NCBI GenBank assembly: GCA_028583415.1
Contig: CM053270.1
Coordinates: 50,236,663 to 50,300,662, forward strand
DNA from: Protea cynaroides
Lineage: Eukaryota > Streptophyta > Magnoliopsida > Proteales > Proteaceae
Length of the DNA: 64,000 nucleotides
Reading direction: 5' to 3'
The notes under the pieces were generated by a model. The model was not told the DNA's origin. It made no database searches and saw only the letters and a list, made by a program, of their open reading frames with translations. A program made the position numbers and the translations under genes. Of the stretch, positions 43,913 through 55,744 are shown piece by piece (position 1 is the stretch's first letter; every line of letters begins with the position of its first letter).

Positions 43913-46257
43913 TGTAAGACCCGTATCGTACTAATCCGGTCTTACCACCTTGTATCAGGTCTTTCTATCATGGTCGGACCAAGCGGACCAAGTGCGTGAA
44001 GAAATTACAAGGCTAGGTATGAAATTGAACCTAAAATCATCTAATTAGGAGCGTGTGGTCACATACCTAAAAAGGTGGGGTCGACCACACCTCAGAATAA
44101 TGAGACCATTGGAGTTTAGGATGTGTGGTCGCAGTTTTTGGAAGTGTGGTCGATGGGTTCTGCGACCCCACGTGCGACCACAAGATGTTATAACAGACTC
44201 CGTGATTAGGAAAACTTCTTAATCTGAAGGGGGTTCTTTCGTAATCAAACTAGGACTCTATATGGAGGGTTTTCCTCTATATATAGGACGTCCCTTAGCC
44301 TCTTTCATTCTTTTAATTTAAACTAAAAGAGAGAGAAAGAGAGGAGGAGGAAGAGAAGGAGAATTGAAGAGGAAGACTAAGAGAAGGAATTTTAGAGAAA
44401 GCTCTAATTCTTCAACAAGTTTAAGGTTTGAAAACATCCCCTACATTAGTTGAATGCCTAGAATAGATCATGGAGGAGATAGTGATTCAAAGTAAGATCT
44501 AAATCCTAAGACCATGGATAAAACTCTAAGGGATCCTTGGAGAATGGATTAAAGTGAAGAATTATGTAAAAGTGTGAATTTTAAGCCATAGAACAATCAT
44601 AGGAAGGCATAATGATAGGCCAAGAAATCAAGACATGAAAGTATTAGATTAAGAGTGAAAAGTCGACCAGCACTCGTGGGGTCGCAGTTTGATCGACCAC
44701 ACGAGGCACATATGTTTGACTATACGCCCTCAGGAAGGTTCCAGGAAGGGTGTGGTCGCATGTGTGTGGTCGCATGATATGCGACCACACTTATCGATCC
44801 CACACCCTGTGGTCGCAGAAACTAAGACCACAGGTGCAGCCACATCTGCGACCACTCAGCTTCTGGAAGCCTAACTGATTCCAGATGGGACATTTAAACA
44901 CTGTAATTAATGAATATGAACTCTAACTTAAAATCCATAAATTTATTAGGTTTTCAAGTGATCCAAAAGTGATTTATAAAACTTAGAAGAGGAACAACCA
45001 TCGATCAAAGGTGAGGGAACAAGACCTAAACTAATTGGATAATAATAAACTGTTTACTTTATTGAGTCCAATGCCATGATTGATTCTATACTTGTATGCT
45101 TGTAATGTGCATCTCACATGTCATCTAATATTCCTGCTATTACTGTTCATGCATATTTAATTCTGTTTAATTATAACATGATGATGGCAATGATGCTAGG
45201 AATAGACATGTGAATGAATGTGTGTGGTTGGTGTGTTGGATGCTAGTAGAGCATCAGGGGGAGGAAATGGCATGGTGGTCTTTGACCTCGTCACCAGACT
45301 CTAGCTCTATCTCTACTCAAGTTTTTCCCACTAACATCGTCGTATCACCATTACCTTAGCAGAACTATTACGTTGTAGGGCATCAGGGGAGGTGGTCTCG
45401 GACCGTGTGGTCTCTGTCTCTTCCGGGGGCCCTTAGCTCTATCTCTATGGACGTATTGATGGATGCTGGGGTGAAACCTTGGATACGCTATTTGGCATTA
45501 GGATTGGTTAATTACGAGCCCAGTTTGCAAGCCCTCGCCAATAGGGGCTTACGTGTTGGTATGGGTAGGGCATCAGGGGAAGTGTTGGTGGTGTTTGATC
45601 TGGATACTTTAGCTCTATCTCTATTCCATAGTGGGTGTATGTGGGATGGCATTGGTATCCATTGGACGGATTCACACACTTGTGTATAGAGGTGCGGGGG
45701 CCACAAAACCTTTTTATAGCACATTGCAAACTTAAAAACCAGACCAAAGATATGAATTGAATGCATGCATATGTTTGTTGCATTGTTTTGTTTGCTCACT
45801 GAGCTGTGATGTGTGCTCACCCTTTCGACGTCGAATATTTTTAGTTCTTGATGCAAGTCCTACTGTGGAAGATTACATGAACACATCGATGAATGGATAT
45901 GTAGCGGCGATGGACATGGAAGCTATGGAAGAGGCATATGATTCGTCGTGCGAGTGCAACTCTTGTGTTTTTTATTAGCTTAGTTGTTTAGTTTTTGGAA
46001 CATGTATTGATTATTCTATTTTATTTTATATCTTGAGGCATATTGGAGATAATTGGATACTTAATTATGCTATCACTGTCAGATACTCAGTTCATTAGTA
46101 TTAAAAACTTCCGCTATCGTTTATTTACTCTGATTTTGCTTGTGGAATGTATCTAGTTTAATCGAATGAACATGGCCTATACGAGATCCTGGTTGAATCG
46201 TTGGTCTATGGATGGTTCATCACACCATTCTGGTTGGTTCAGAATTGGGGTGTGACA
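43913..46257 (+). mobile_element. Solo gypsy LTR (family C) nested in copia unit 2
   Basis: The 2345-bp sequence starts TGTAAGACCCG and ends TGTGACA. A perfect TSD TGCTG is at 43908-43912 and 46258-46262. Parts compared by eye differ from the LTR at 37018 by only a few percent. The same GGTCGCA/TGCGACC clusters and TATA occur. Confidence 0.92.
44950..45978 (+). CDS. Candidate spliced LTR-encoded microprotein, family C copy 2
   Basis: The upstream exon 44950-45010 (61 nt) has intact acceptor TTATTAG and donor AAAG/GTGAGG. The final exon 45858-45978 follows GATGCAAG and encodes SPTVEDYMNTSMNGYVAAMD, EAMEEAYDS and the tail SCECNSCVFY, then TAG. The joint frame is kept by the paired one-base shift seen in copy 1. 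One in-frame TGA remains in the upstream exon. The final exon is fully open. Confidence 0.4.
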
Positions 46258-47804
46258 TGCTGTTACTAAGGTGCACTGGAATGTTACTTAGCTCATCAAG
46301 TTGAGTTAATTTTTGTTGTTTCTCAAGCTCTTCTTCTTCAAACTCAATCACTTTTGCCTTCAGAATTGTAAACTCCTTCTCGTACTCTTTACATTGATTA
46401 ATCACAATAGATTGTTCTTCTAGTTGAGCTTTCAAAGCTACATTCTCTGTCATCAACCTGGAATGGTCTGCGATGTCTGTGTGAGCTGAGTCTTGAGACT
46501 ATCAATGACTTTCTTTGATTCTTCATCTTGCACACTCAGTTCTTGAATCAACTACTTTTGCTTTTTAACTTCTTTTAAGACAAACTTGTTATTTTTCTAT
46601 TCCTTGTTAAGTTCCTTCATAGCTGCTAGAAACTCTGCCTCAAAATTTATTTCACCTTATTCATCACAACTTGAGCTTAATTCTTCATTATCATCTTCTT
46701 TAATGTTGTTTAAGGTAAATTCTTTATTCTTATTTTCCTCTTGTTCTTCAATGAAAATCATGAACAAAGCCTCATTAGGCTCATCCCTTGAAACATCGTT
46801 TGAGTCATCATCTGAAGTGTCATAGTTTCTCTTAGAAATAAAGCTTTTTCTCTTAGGTTTATTTTTCTAGAAGCTCTTGGCCTTGTAATTGTCCTTGCTG
46901 TCATTTTTATCATCACTATCAATTTTACTTCTCTTTGGACATTTTGCAGCGAAGTGTCTAACCTTACCATAATTAAAGCATTTAAATGGAAGTTTATTCT
47001 TGTACTTTCTTATAGCTTTCTTCAATTTCTTAGTGAAGTGAGTTGTGGCCTCATCTTCATTTTCTTCCTCATCAAGTTTTTCAGAGACTTTTAGTTTCTT
47101 CGTGGCCTTGAAAGCTACTTGCTTGTTACTAGTGATTCCTGGATCAACTCTCATCTCAAAAACTGTCAAGGCTCCATGAATCTCATCAATAATAACCTGT
47201 TCCAAGTCCTTGATCTCTTTAAGAGCTGATACTTTTGACTCAAATTTTAGAGTAAGAGACCTTAAGATTTTCTGACGGACAATATGACCTTTTAGGTCTT
47301 CACCAAGTCCTCTTATGGAATTAACTACTTCATTAACCCTGTTCATGTACTGGTCAATGGTTTCATCCTCATCCATCTTCAGGTTCTCAAACTGACCTCT
47401 GAATGTTTGCAGCTTGACTGTCTTGATCTTCTTGTCACCCTCATATATGTTGAATAATCTATCCCAAACCTCCTTTGCTGTCTTGTAGTCCATGACCTTG
47501 GATAACTCATTGTTACTCAATCCCCCTTGAATGGCATTTAAAGCTTTTTTTTATTGTTTTCAAAGTTCTTCTTGTCTACTGCATAGGAGCATTCGTTCAT
47601 GAGGAGTGTAGTCATTCTCAACAAAAGCCCATACATCAAATTTGAGAGACCTTATGTAGATCTTCATTTTTCTCTTCCAGAATACAAAATCTATCACATT
47701 AAACAATAAGGGTTTGTGAGAACCTTTCCCTGGAGCCATATCTTTATTCTGACCTTCTCATTTGCTGATTAAGAGATCATTGAGCCTGGTCCTCTGATAC
47801 CAAT

Positions 47805-50800
47805 TGATGAACTTGATATGACACTGAGAAGGGGTGAATCAGTGTCTGAAATTTTTCTAATAATTTTATTGTTGCCCAGAGTTGATGGAGATCTAATTTT
47901 TTACATAGACATAAGTGCATGCAAATTTACCTCGCTACCACTCAGTGACCAGGTCTACCAGATTTGCACACCTACCCTGCAAGCCATTCCACTCATCAAA
48001 AATATATGAAAAAGCAAAACAAAGAACACAAAGATATTACGTGGTTCACCACCACAATGTGTGATGGCTAATCCATGGATTAATGTCAATGGGCTTCGTA
48101 TTTACTCAATACTTAGCTTTTAGTCTCTTACAAACAAGGATACTAACCCTAGGTTTTCTCAGCATAAAACTGAGAGGGCGTAACAACTTCAAGATTCAGG
48201 CTATAACAGCCAGTGTCCAGCACCCACTGAACACACAACAAAATAATATTCTTGGGGCTTATAGAATTTACCTACAATGAAACCCACAGACTAAATAGGT
48301 ATTTAATTTTTTTCTTCCTCCTATGTTAGCATACAATGCATAGAAAACTATAAAATGATAGGGAATGAAAAAAATCTCACAATCAATTATTTTTGAATGG
48401 CCAGTAATATTTTTAAAACTCTACACTGCTCTCAGAATTCTTCAACTGCCTTCAATGATTGTAGAACTCAATTCATAGAGCACACCTTGCTCACAGGCTT
48501 CCAATCTCTTCCACAAAACTCATAATCATTATGAATGTAGAAATAAAAGCTCTACCAACCTCTCATAGGGATCTGACGCTCCATTGTCGTGCAGAAAAGA
48601 GGTAGTTGGTGATTGAACTGATGAACTTGATATGACACTAAGAGGGGGGGTGAATCAGTGTCTGAAAATTTTTCCTAATTATTTACTGCTTCCCAGAGCT
48701 GATGGAGATTTATTCTTTTGCACACACACAAGCGTATGCAAATCTACCTCGCTACCACTCAGTGGCCAGGTCTATCAGATTTGCACACCCATCCTGCAAG
48801 CCATTCCACGCACTCCAAAATATATAGGAAAATAAAGATAGTCCATAACACAGGATATACGTGATTCACCAACACAGTGTGTGATGGCTAGTCCACGGAG
48901 TAATGCCCAACGGGCTCCGTATATACTCAATATACTTCTTTTTGCTGTCTACACAGCAGGGAGTACATACACCCAATTTACCCAACATAAAACTAGGAAG
49001 GCACACATGTGCCAAGAATTCAGATATCAAGTACCAGTGTTCAACACACGCTGCACACCACGCTTAACCCGCACCCACGGGAAGCAAATAACAAATTTTT
49101 TAGGCTTATAAATTTGCCTTACAGTTTTTCCCCACTAGCTAGGTATTCAACAATTTGCACCTACGCTAGCATACAATAAATTGAAAGCATAAATAGATAA
49201 GGGAATTGAAAAATCTCACAAACTATGCTTTCGAATGACCAACAATCTCTCTGAAGCTTTACACTGCCCTCAGGTACTCTCTAACAGTCTTCAATGATGA
49301 TAGAGATCGATTCACAGAGCACACCATGCTCACAGGCTTCAAATCTCTTCCACACAACCCATAATCACCATGAATATGAAAATAAAAGCTCTACTAACCT
49401 CTCACAGGGATTTAGCACTCCATTGATGCATAGAGAAGAGGTAGTTGGTGATTGATCACTCCCACAGGCACAAAACCCTAGAAAAACCCTTTGTTAAGAT
49501 TCAAAACCCTATTTTCGATTTTTCTCTATATTTTTTCGACTCTTAAAGGTACCTAATGTATAGAACATCAAAAAATATGGAAACTGCAACTTGAGGAGCT
49601 CGGATGAAGAAGTTATGGCAGTTTGAAGTTCAGCCAACCAAAAGATTCAAAAAGGAATCTTTCCTTTTATAATCACGCACCCGCGCCGCACTGTAGCCGC
49701 GCCGCTGATGCACTGTCAAGATCTGATTGGTCGATCGACTAATCTCTATATTCGGCCTTCGGATCTCACTCAAAAAGGCAGAATCTATCCTAGTTCGTCG
49801 GATCCGCATAATTCACGTCTAGCGCGATCGGCTTCAATCTTAACCGCACGATCTGAATCTTCGCGCCGCTGTACCGAACGTGCATTACACTGAATCAGGA
49901 GCGTTCTTCATGCAACGTAACGCACACCTTTAAGTTGCGCATGGCCAATCAGATCCTGCGCGATGGAATCTGACACGATCTCTGAGATCCACTCGAGCCC
50001 GCCTTAATCAGATCCACCCGATCTGGATCTTGACGACGTGGCTCATTCTGAGCCGTCCAAACAGAATTTATCTCTATTTATGATAATTTCAGCCTTCTCC
50101 CTCAACTCTTGATAATTGCAAAAAGACCCTTGGACTTTTAGATAATGTTACTGTTTTCCCTGTATCACTTATACTCACCGAAAGCTTGATTTTTTGGCCG
50201 TTTTCGATCGTTTCGACGGAAACTGCGATATCTCCCTCATCTGAAGTCGGAATTGAGCGATTCAAGTTGCGTTGGAAAGATAACTCGACGCTCTACATCT
50301 TTCCACTATCGGATTTCCATGAACCTTCTACGGGACCCACCAAAAATAGACCCAAAGTTAAAACTCTGTCAAACCTTGGAATTTGAACCCGAAACTTTGC
50401 GTGCATGCATGCCAAGTGCCGTGGGCTGCCGTGTTGGCATGTCACCTTGCCACCACACCTGTGGGTCCCACTCACATTTTTTTTTCTCTCTCCTCTTTCT
50501 CTCTCTTTTGATTCTCTCTCTTGAATTTCTCTCTTCATTGCCATAACACCAGAAACATGAGAAACATGAACATGATCATAAAAGCTTCAGGAACACTGTC
50601 GCATCATCAAAAACTCAGCTACATCACCAGTGGGGTCCACAGACACTCTCTCTCATCAAAATTAGTGTAAGATCTCATTTAACTCATTGTAAGTCATCTG
50701 AAACACATGTAGAACACTGTAGAACACACAATCGAAGTTGTCACATCTGTGCCACTACACTGACACTCTCTCTCCTACACTGACACTCTCTCTCCTCATT

Positions 50801-52117
50801 TCTCTGATTGAATACTCACAAACACTGTCACATCAGCCAAGTTACCAACAATGACAACATAAAGTCCAACATGAACATCCCACAGGATACAAAACCCTAG
50901 AAAATCCCTTTGTCTCCCTTCAAAATACTGTTATATTTTTCTCTACATTTTTATGACTCCCAACACTTCCCAATGAATAGAGGATCCAAAAATATGGAAA
51001 TTGCAAGTTTAACGGATTGATTTAGAGCTCGGATGAAGAAGTTATGTCGATTTAAAGCTCGGCCAATGAGATTATTATAAAAAGAATATTTTCAATCATA
51101 ATCGTACATCTGTGCCACACAGAATCACCGCCACCGATGCGCTATCGAGTTGTGATTCACTGCGTCGAGAATCTACTTTGACGCCCGTCAGATCGTCTGC
51201 AAAAAGATGGGATTTGATATCCGCCATTAGATCTGGTCAGATCACGTCAGTGACAATCGGCGCTGACGATCGCCCTTCGATTAGGATCCTCCAGCCTTCG
51301 CACTATACATGCCCAACACCAAATCAAGGCGCATTCTTCATAACACGTGGCGCACCATTTAATCTTGCAACCAACCAATGAGAGAGTGAGTGATGGAATC
51401 TAGACGCGATCTCCAACAAACACATGATCCCATAACTTTGAAGGCCATCCGATCGGAATTTCACATACTTGGCTTCATTTGAACCTCTGATTTCGGATCT
51501 TCTTCATATTTCATTTCCTAAAATGCCCCTAACGAACCAAGAAAGTACCTCTGTAACCAATTTCTCATTTAACAAAACCTATGTAGGAACTTTTTGTCCG
51601 AAAGGTGCTTCTCTCTAAGATTTTTATCGAACACCTTCTCTCTCTCTCTAGAAACCTCATCAAACAGGTTATGGACGCTTGTTGGGGGAGCGGCCAGTGG
51701 CCATACGTGGTTTGCTGCTGTAGCTGTGCGTGGCATAGGGCCCAAGGCTGCTGCCCAGCCATGGCTGGCTGACACCTACTGGTGCTGCAGGCCTTGATTA
51801 TGGTACTGCTGGCTACCACTGTCATGCTAGCTGGGTGGCCTTGCTGTGCCGTGGGCTGCCGTGTTGGCATGCCACCTTGCCACTACACCCATGGGTCCCA
51901 GCCATAATCTCTTTCTTCTTTCTATTTCTAGTTTCTCTCTCTTTAATCTCTCTCAACACTAGAATCACTACCACATCAATAGAAACACTGTCACATCACC
52001 AGAAACACTGTCAAATCACTGCACTGACACTCTCTCTCCTCATTTCTTTGACTGTATGCTCACTATCACTCTGCCACATACACCAAGTTGCCAACAATGA
52101 CAATACAAAGTCCAACA
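47805..52117 (-). mobile_element. Copia 5' LTR (LTR c), interrupted by a sister-family solo LTR
   Basis: The pieces 47805-48618 and 50878-52117 (about 2.05 kb) match LTR a. The outer end (52117) is followed by the TSD ATTTT of the whole complex. Confidence 0.85.
48619..50872 (-). mobile_element. Solo copia-type LTR of a related subfamily nested in LTR c
   Basis: The 2254-bp sequence has the same termini as the host LTR (GATGAACTTGATATGACACT at the low end, AAAGTCCAACA at the high end) but is more GC-rich in the centre (49680-50040) and diverged. A perfect TSD TGAAC is at 48614-48618 and 50873-50877. Confidence 0.9.
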
Positions 52118-52457
52118 ATTTTACAATTCAGGCTGAATTGGATAGCTCGGAGGTGATTCATATGCTTAATGGTGTTAAGGATGATGGTGATGTATATGTA
52201 AAGTCTATTGTGAAGGATATTTTGTCTCTTGTAACTTGGGGGGGGAGGGGGGGTATGTATTTTGTTTACTTATATTCCAAGGAGTGCCAATGGTGTGGCT
52301 CATTCCTTGGCTAAGAGGGTTGTAGCCTATCCAGGGAGGGTTACTTGGCTTGCTTCTATTCCATGGCTTCTGGATTTATGTAAATCCGATGCCTTGTCTC
52401 CACCTGGTTTTATTAATCAATAGAAGTTCCATTTACCCAAAAAAGAAAAAGAAAAAA
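52118..52457 (+). pseudogene. LINE-derived RNase H-like ORF, right part, and A-rich tail
   Basis: The frame resumes the RNase H domain directly after the copia TSD (TIQAELDSSEVIHMLNG, with the third candidate acidic residue), then VYFVYIPRSANGVAHSLAKR after a small frame change, and ends FINQ with TAG 52421-52423. An A-rich tail (52438-52457) follows. The flanks GACAGCAGTCCTCAT (52458-52472) and GACATCAGTCGTCAT (28371-28385) match at 13 of 15 positions and may be the LINE target duplication. Confidence 0.75.
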
Positions 52458-52472
52458 GACAGCAGTCCTCAT

Positions 52473-53270
52473 TTCCTCATTTCCTCATTTCCTCAAGTGA
52501 CCTTGCTTGCCTCCTCTCTGAGACTGAGACGACCTCAATCCTCATTTCCTCAAGCAACCTTCCTTGACTCTCTGAGAGACTGAGACTGAGATGACCTTAG
52601 TCCGCAGTGACCTTGCCTGACTCCTCTCCTGAGCAGTGATGCCAGTGAGCTCCTTCCTTTCCTCTTTGCCTTTCCTCCATGGCTCTAAGCCTCCACCTCC
52701 GGGACAAGTAAAAGAAGAAGCATCTGTGGAAACTTGTTCTCATTCCTACCAGAGTACCAGGGTCAGATTCATAGTGAGTTCAAATCTTCAAACCCAGTTT
52801 TTTGAACCTTAAATTTTTTTTCTCATCCCTAGCTGTCACTTTACCCACTTTTTCAAATCTTGATCTTGTGTTGATGAAAATTGTTATTTATGCATAAATC
52901 ACATTGGTATACTCTGTGCATGAAGATGTAATTTCTACTGAATCTGCTTTCTATCCGAGTCATTGAACTTCTATTTACAGTTCTCTCAAAGTTTTAATTC
53001 TGTTTTGAGCATAAAATCGTATCTTCATATCTAACCATTGGATTTCAATTCTGCCTCCATCCTTAGTAATTGGTTTATATCCTCCATATGGTTTCATAAT
53101 TCAAACTTGAAACTGATTTCCTATTTTCCTACTATAAATCTGATTTCAGTTTAAACAATTTTCAAGTTCTGTTTTGTAAGTATGATCTCAAATTTTTAAC
53201 TATCATTAGCATTGTTATTTGGTACTGAAAGTCTGAAATCAGTCTCTAATCTGATTTGTTTGAACCTTCC
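52473..53270. other. Intergenic DNA with a short tandem repeat
   Basis: CCTCATTT is repeated about 3.5 times near 52469-52496, and related CCTCATTTCCTCAAG words recur at 52540. The rest is AT-rich. I see no gene. Confidence 0.5.
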
Positions 53271-53490
53271 ATTGATTCGCAAAATTGGGAATTTAGGGTC
53301 ACTCAGGGTAAACCCGGCCTGGCCGAACCCAATCAGGATCAATCAGGGTCGAGTAGGGTTTGGTTGAACCCAGTCAAGGTAGGGTTAGGGTTGGAGATAT
53401 GTTTGACCCTGACAAGGTTGGCTTGGGTTGGGGTTAACATTAAAGGGCCTAGGGTAGGGTTGGGGTTTGCAAATACCAGCCCCACCCACT
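53271..53490 (+). repeat. GGGTT-rich MITE-like block
   Basis: Dense AGGGTTAGGGTTGG, AACCCGGCC and CAGGGTCGAG words resemble the hAT-like block at 28160-28360. Ends are not defined. Confidence 0.35.
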
Positions 53491-54418
53491 TTGCAGTCTA
53501 AGTCAAGTCAAGAGAGTAGATCCTACCTAAGACGCATTTCCGCATACAAGAAATCCAGATAAACGTTGAATACTCGCAGCTAAAGAATAGGTGATAAATT
53601 TTATTTTCCCTTGCCCAACAAAAGCAGCATTCAGAGGTAGCCATGATATTACGGAGCCTTAGCAGGTCCATGGTTGCCAAAGAGTTGAGAATTTCTCTCC
53701 ACACAACGATGGGATGTCTAAAAATGTTGTTAGGGAACCACACAGCCCACCACCAGTCAACTTTTGGATTTTTTATTCTAATTCCATTCCATGCCGATTT
53801 GAATGATATAGGCACCGATGGACAAAATCCCCAATAGAGCTGATCTTGCTTGTTACCCAATCTTCTGACAACCAAATGTAGACCATTCAAAATCTCCAAG
53901 GCTTGAGGGGAGTCATTAGGTCTATTTTTCCACCCAGTATCTTCAATAATCACCTGGACTTTGCTCATCTTCGATATCCCTAACCTTTGATAGCATGAGG
54001 TTCTACACAAATTCCATAACAATGCTGCAGGATGCCACGGGACCAACCAAAATAAAGTTTCCCTCCCTGCTCCTCTAGAGCTAGAGACCCTCCCCAACAT
54101 GTAATCCTTTAACTTCAATATAGATTTTCAAACCCAAGAGCAGTCCTTGATCTTCCTAACAGACCAAATGGAGTCATTGGCAAGATATTTACCTTTTATC
54201 CAATCCACCTAGAGGCTCTTCTTATTGAATGCTATACTCCACAAGAGCTTCATAATTCCGGCCTTATTCATATCTTTAACTCTTCTAATGCCCAAACCCC
54301 TTTCTCCCTTGGATTCCAAATCTTGTCCCAACTGACGAAGTAAATCTTCCTTTCAAGGGTAGGACCTGCCCAAAGGAAAAACTAGCAAATAATTATTCAA
54401 TCAATTTCATAGTTTTCT

Positions 54419-54604
54419 TTGGAAACTCGAATAATCTGGACCAATAGAGGTAGCTTCCTTGAAGCACTGCATAATCAACTGAATACGGCCAGCATAAGAA
54501 ATAAATCCGCTTTGGAAACTCGAATAATCTAGACCAATAGAGGTAGCTTCCTTGAAGCACTGCAACAATCAATTGAATACGACCAACGTGAGAAAGAAAT
54601 CTGC
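54419..54604 (-). repeat. 93-bp tandem duplication in LINE 1 RT
   Basis: A 93-bp block (TTGGAAACTCGAATAATCTR...) starts at 54419 and again at 54512. It is a whole number of codons, so it repeats 31 residues (GSYLYWSRLFEFPK-containing) in frame. Confidence 0.85.
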
Positions 54605-55538
54605 TTTTCCAACCTTCCATCTTTCTCTTGATGTTGTCAATGATAGGGTTACAATCCGATAAGGAAAGTCTTCCACCAACAAGAGGGACTCCCAAATATC
54701 TAACTGGAAGTTTTGATTCCACTAACTGGCAACAGTCCAGAAGATCTTGCTTGGAATCCTGAGGAATCCCACCAAAGTTGGAGGATTTTGCTTGATTTAC
54801 CACAAGACACGAAGCTTTACCAAAGACCTGTAAGACATTCGTAGCCTCCATGATAGTCGTACTGGTAGCTTTAACAAAAATCATTAAGGCTTGGTTTGGA
54901 TCCATTTTTATTTTTATTTTTATTTCAATTTTTTATTTATAAAAGGGTTTGGTTTTATTTTTGAATGTTATTTATAAGAAAAAAAAAATAAAAATAAGCT
55001 CAAAACCAAAAAGTGGTTTTAACCTCTTTTTGATTCTTGACAAAAACTCTTTTTGATTGTTTTTGTGCATATGTTTAATGAACATGTGTATTTTAATGGG
55101 GATAAAACAATAAAATTAATACTTTTTGTAACATTCTTCTCAACTCTCCCTCTCCGTCTCTCTCTTCGTCTTCGATGGAAACGACTTGAACCTTTTGTTA
55201 ATGGATGAAGCAGTGGTGGTGGTTGAGGCAGTGCTGCTGGAATTGACACTGATGAACTTCTATGCTGGGGTGGTGAGACGGTGGTTTTGAGCCACCATAG
55301 CTGCCGTTGATGCTTCTCCTTTTGCCTGCAACCTCATAAACTTCTGCTCTAATTTTGTAATGTAATGGATGGTCACGCAAACAATTGTTGCCTGGGTGCT
55401 GGTAGGCTGGGGTAGGAAGTTAGAATCTGTAAATTTTTATGCAATAGAATTTGTCAGAGAATAAGAGAAAATAAGGTGGGGAAAAAAAACTAACATTGCC
55501 AGGGGAAGAAGAAGCACAGCCAGATCATCGACCTCGCA

Positions 55539-55680
55539 ATGGCTATGGCCAGCAGAGAGATCTCTTATCACATCGGAAAGATTGGTGGATTCAGAGAATT
55601 TTACAAGAGAGATTGCAACAATCTCTGCTGCAGAATTGGGCTTCTCTCTCATTTCCTTGACGAGATTAGAACCCCAAGGG
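55539..55680 (+). pseudogene. Probable captured U-box (PUB) N-terminal domain fragment
   Basis: The frame from ATG 55539 reads IGKIGGFREFYKRDCNNLCC, then RIGLLSHFLDEIR. This resembles the U-box N-terminal domain of plant PUB E3 ligases (I..I..F..F.K.DC.NL.RRI.LL.P.LEEIR). It continues open for a while into unrelated sequence and the kinase fragment. The similarity is short and the call is tentative. Confidence 0.5.
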
Positions 55681-55744
55681 TGATACCAATGCTCATCCCT
55701 TTGTTTCCTTTATACAAATTCATATTATCATATCTCCTCTTCAT

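Larger units (their letters stand above)
42953..47739 (-). pseudogene. Copia gag (UBN2-type) and protease, unit 2, decayed and interrupted
   Basis: Gag starts at ATG 47739. The longest open part (47520-46867, 217 codons) spans the UBN2-type core, a coil-like linker (KLDEEENEDEATTHFTKKLK) and a knuckle CFNYGKVRHFAAKCP that retains the fourth Cys lost in unit 1. After the nested LTR come two further knuckles and the protease (LKHNVFSISQICNRGHEVIF), ending at 42955. Several stops remain. No pol domains follow. Confidence 0.82.
42562..47804 (-). mobile_element. Copia internal region, unit 2 (gag-protease only)
   Basis: Content and order are the same as in unit 1, including a family C solo LTR at the homologous position (43913-46257). 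The PBS at 47791-47802 has one changed base. Segments compared by eye are more than 90 percent identical to unit 1. Confidence 0.82.
29184..52117 (-). mobile_element. Copia multimer: LTR-internal-LTR-internal-LTR, with five nested solo LTRs
   Basis: The insertion spans 22.9 kb, with TSD ATTTT at 29179-29183 and 52118-52122. In minus orientation the 5' LTR is 47805-52117, the middle LTR 40907-42561 and the 3' LTR 29184-35665. The two internal regions (42562-47804 and 35666-40906) share the same content. LTR ends are TGTTGGACTTTG and GTTCATCA. The PBS TGGTATCAGAGC and a polypurine tract (CCAAAGGAGGAGAT) are in place. Internals hold gag and protease only, with no integrase, RT or RNase H, so the element is non-autonomous. 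Unequal recombination between LTRs most simply explains three LTRs inside a single target duplication. Confidence 0.88.

Noticed and set aside
29570..52117. Repeated blocks at regular spacing that might suggest a CRISPR-like array
   Set aside because: The repeats are kilobase-scale LTRs with target duplications in a plant genome; there is no short repeat-spacer structure.
53290..53490. GGGTTAGGGTTGG words suggestive of telomeric repeats
   Set aside because: The words are irregular and lack tandem TTTAGGG arrays; they fit a hAT-like MITE instead.
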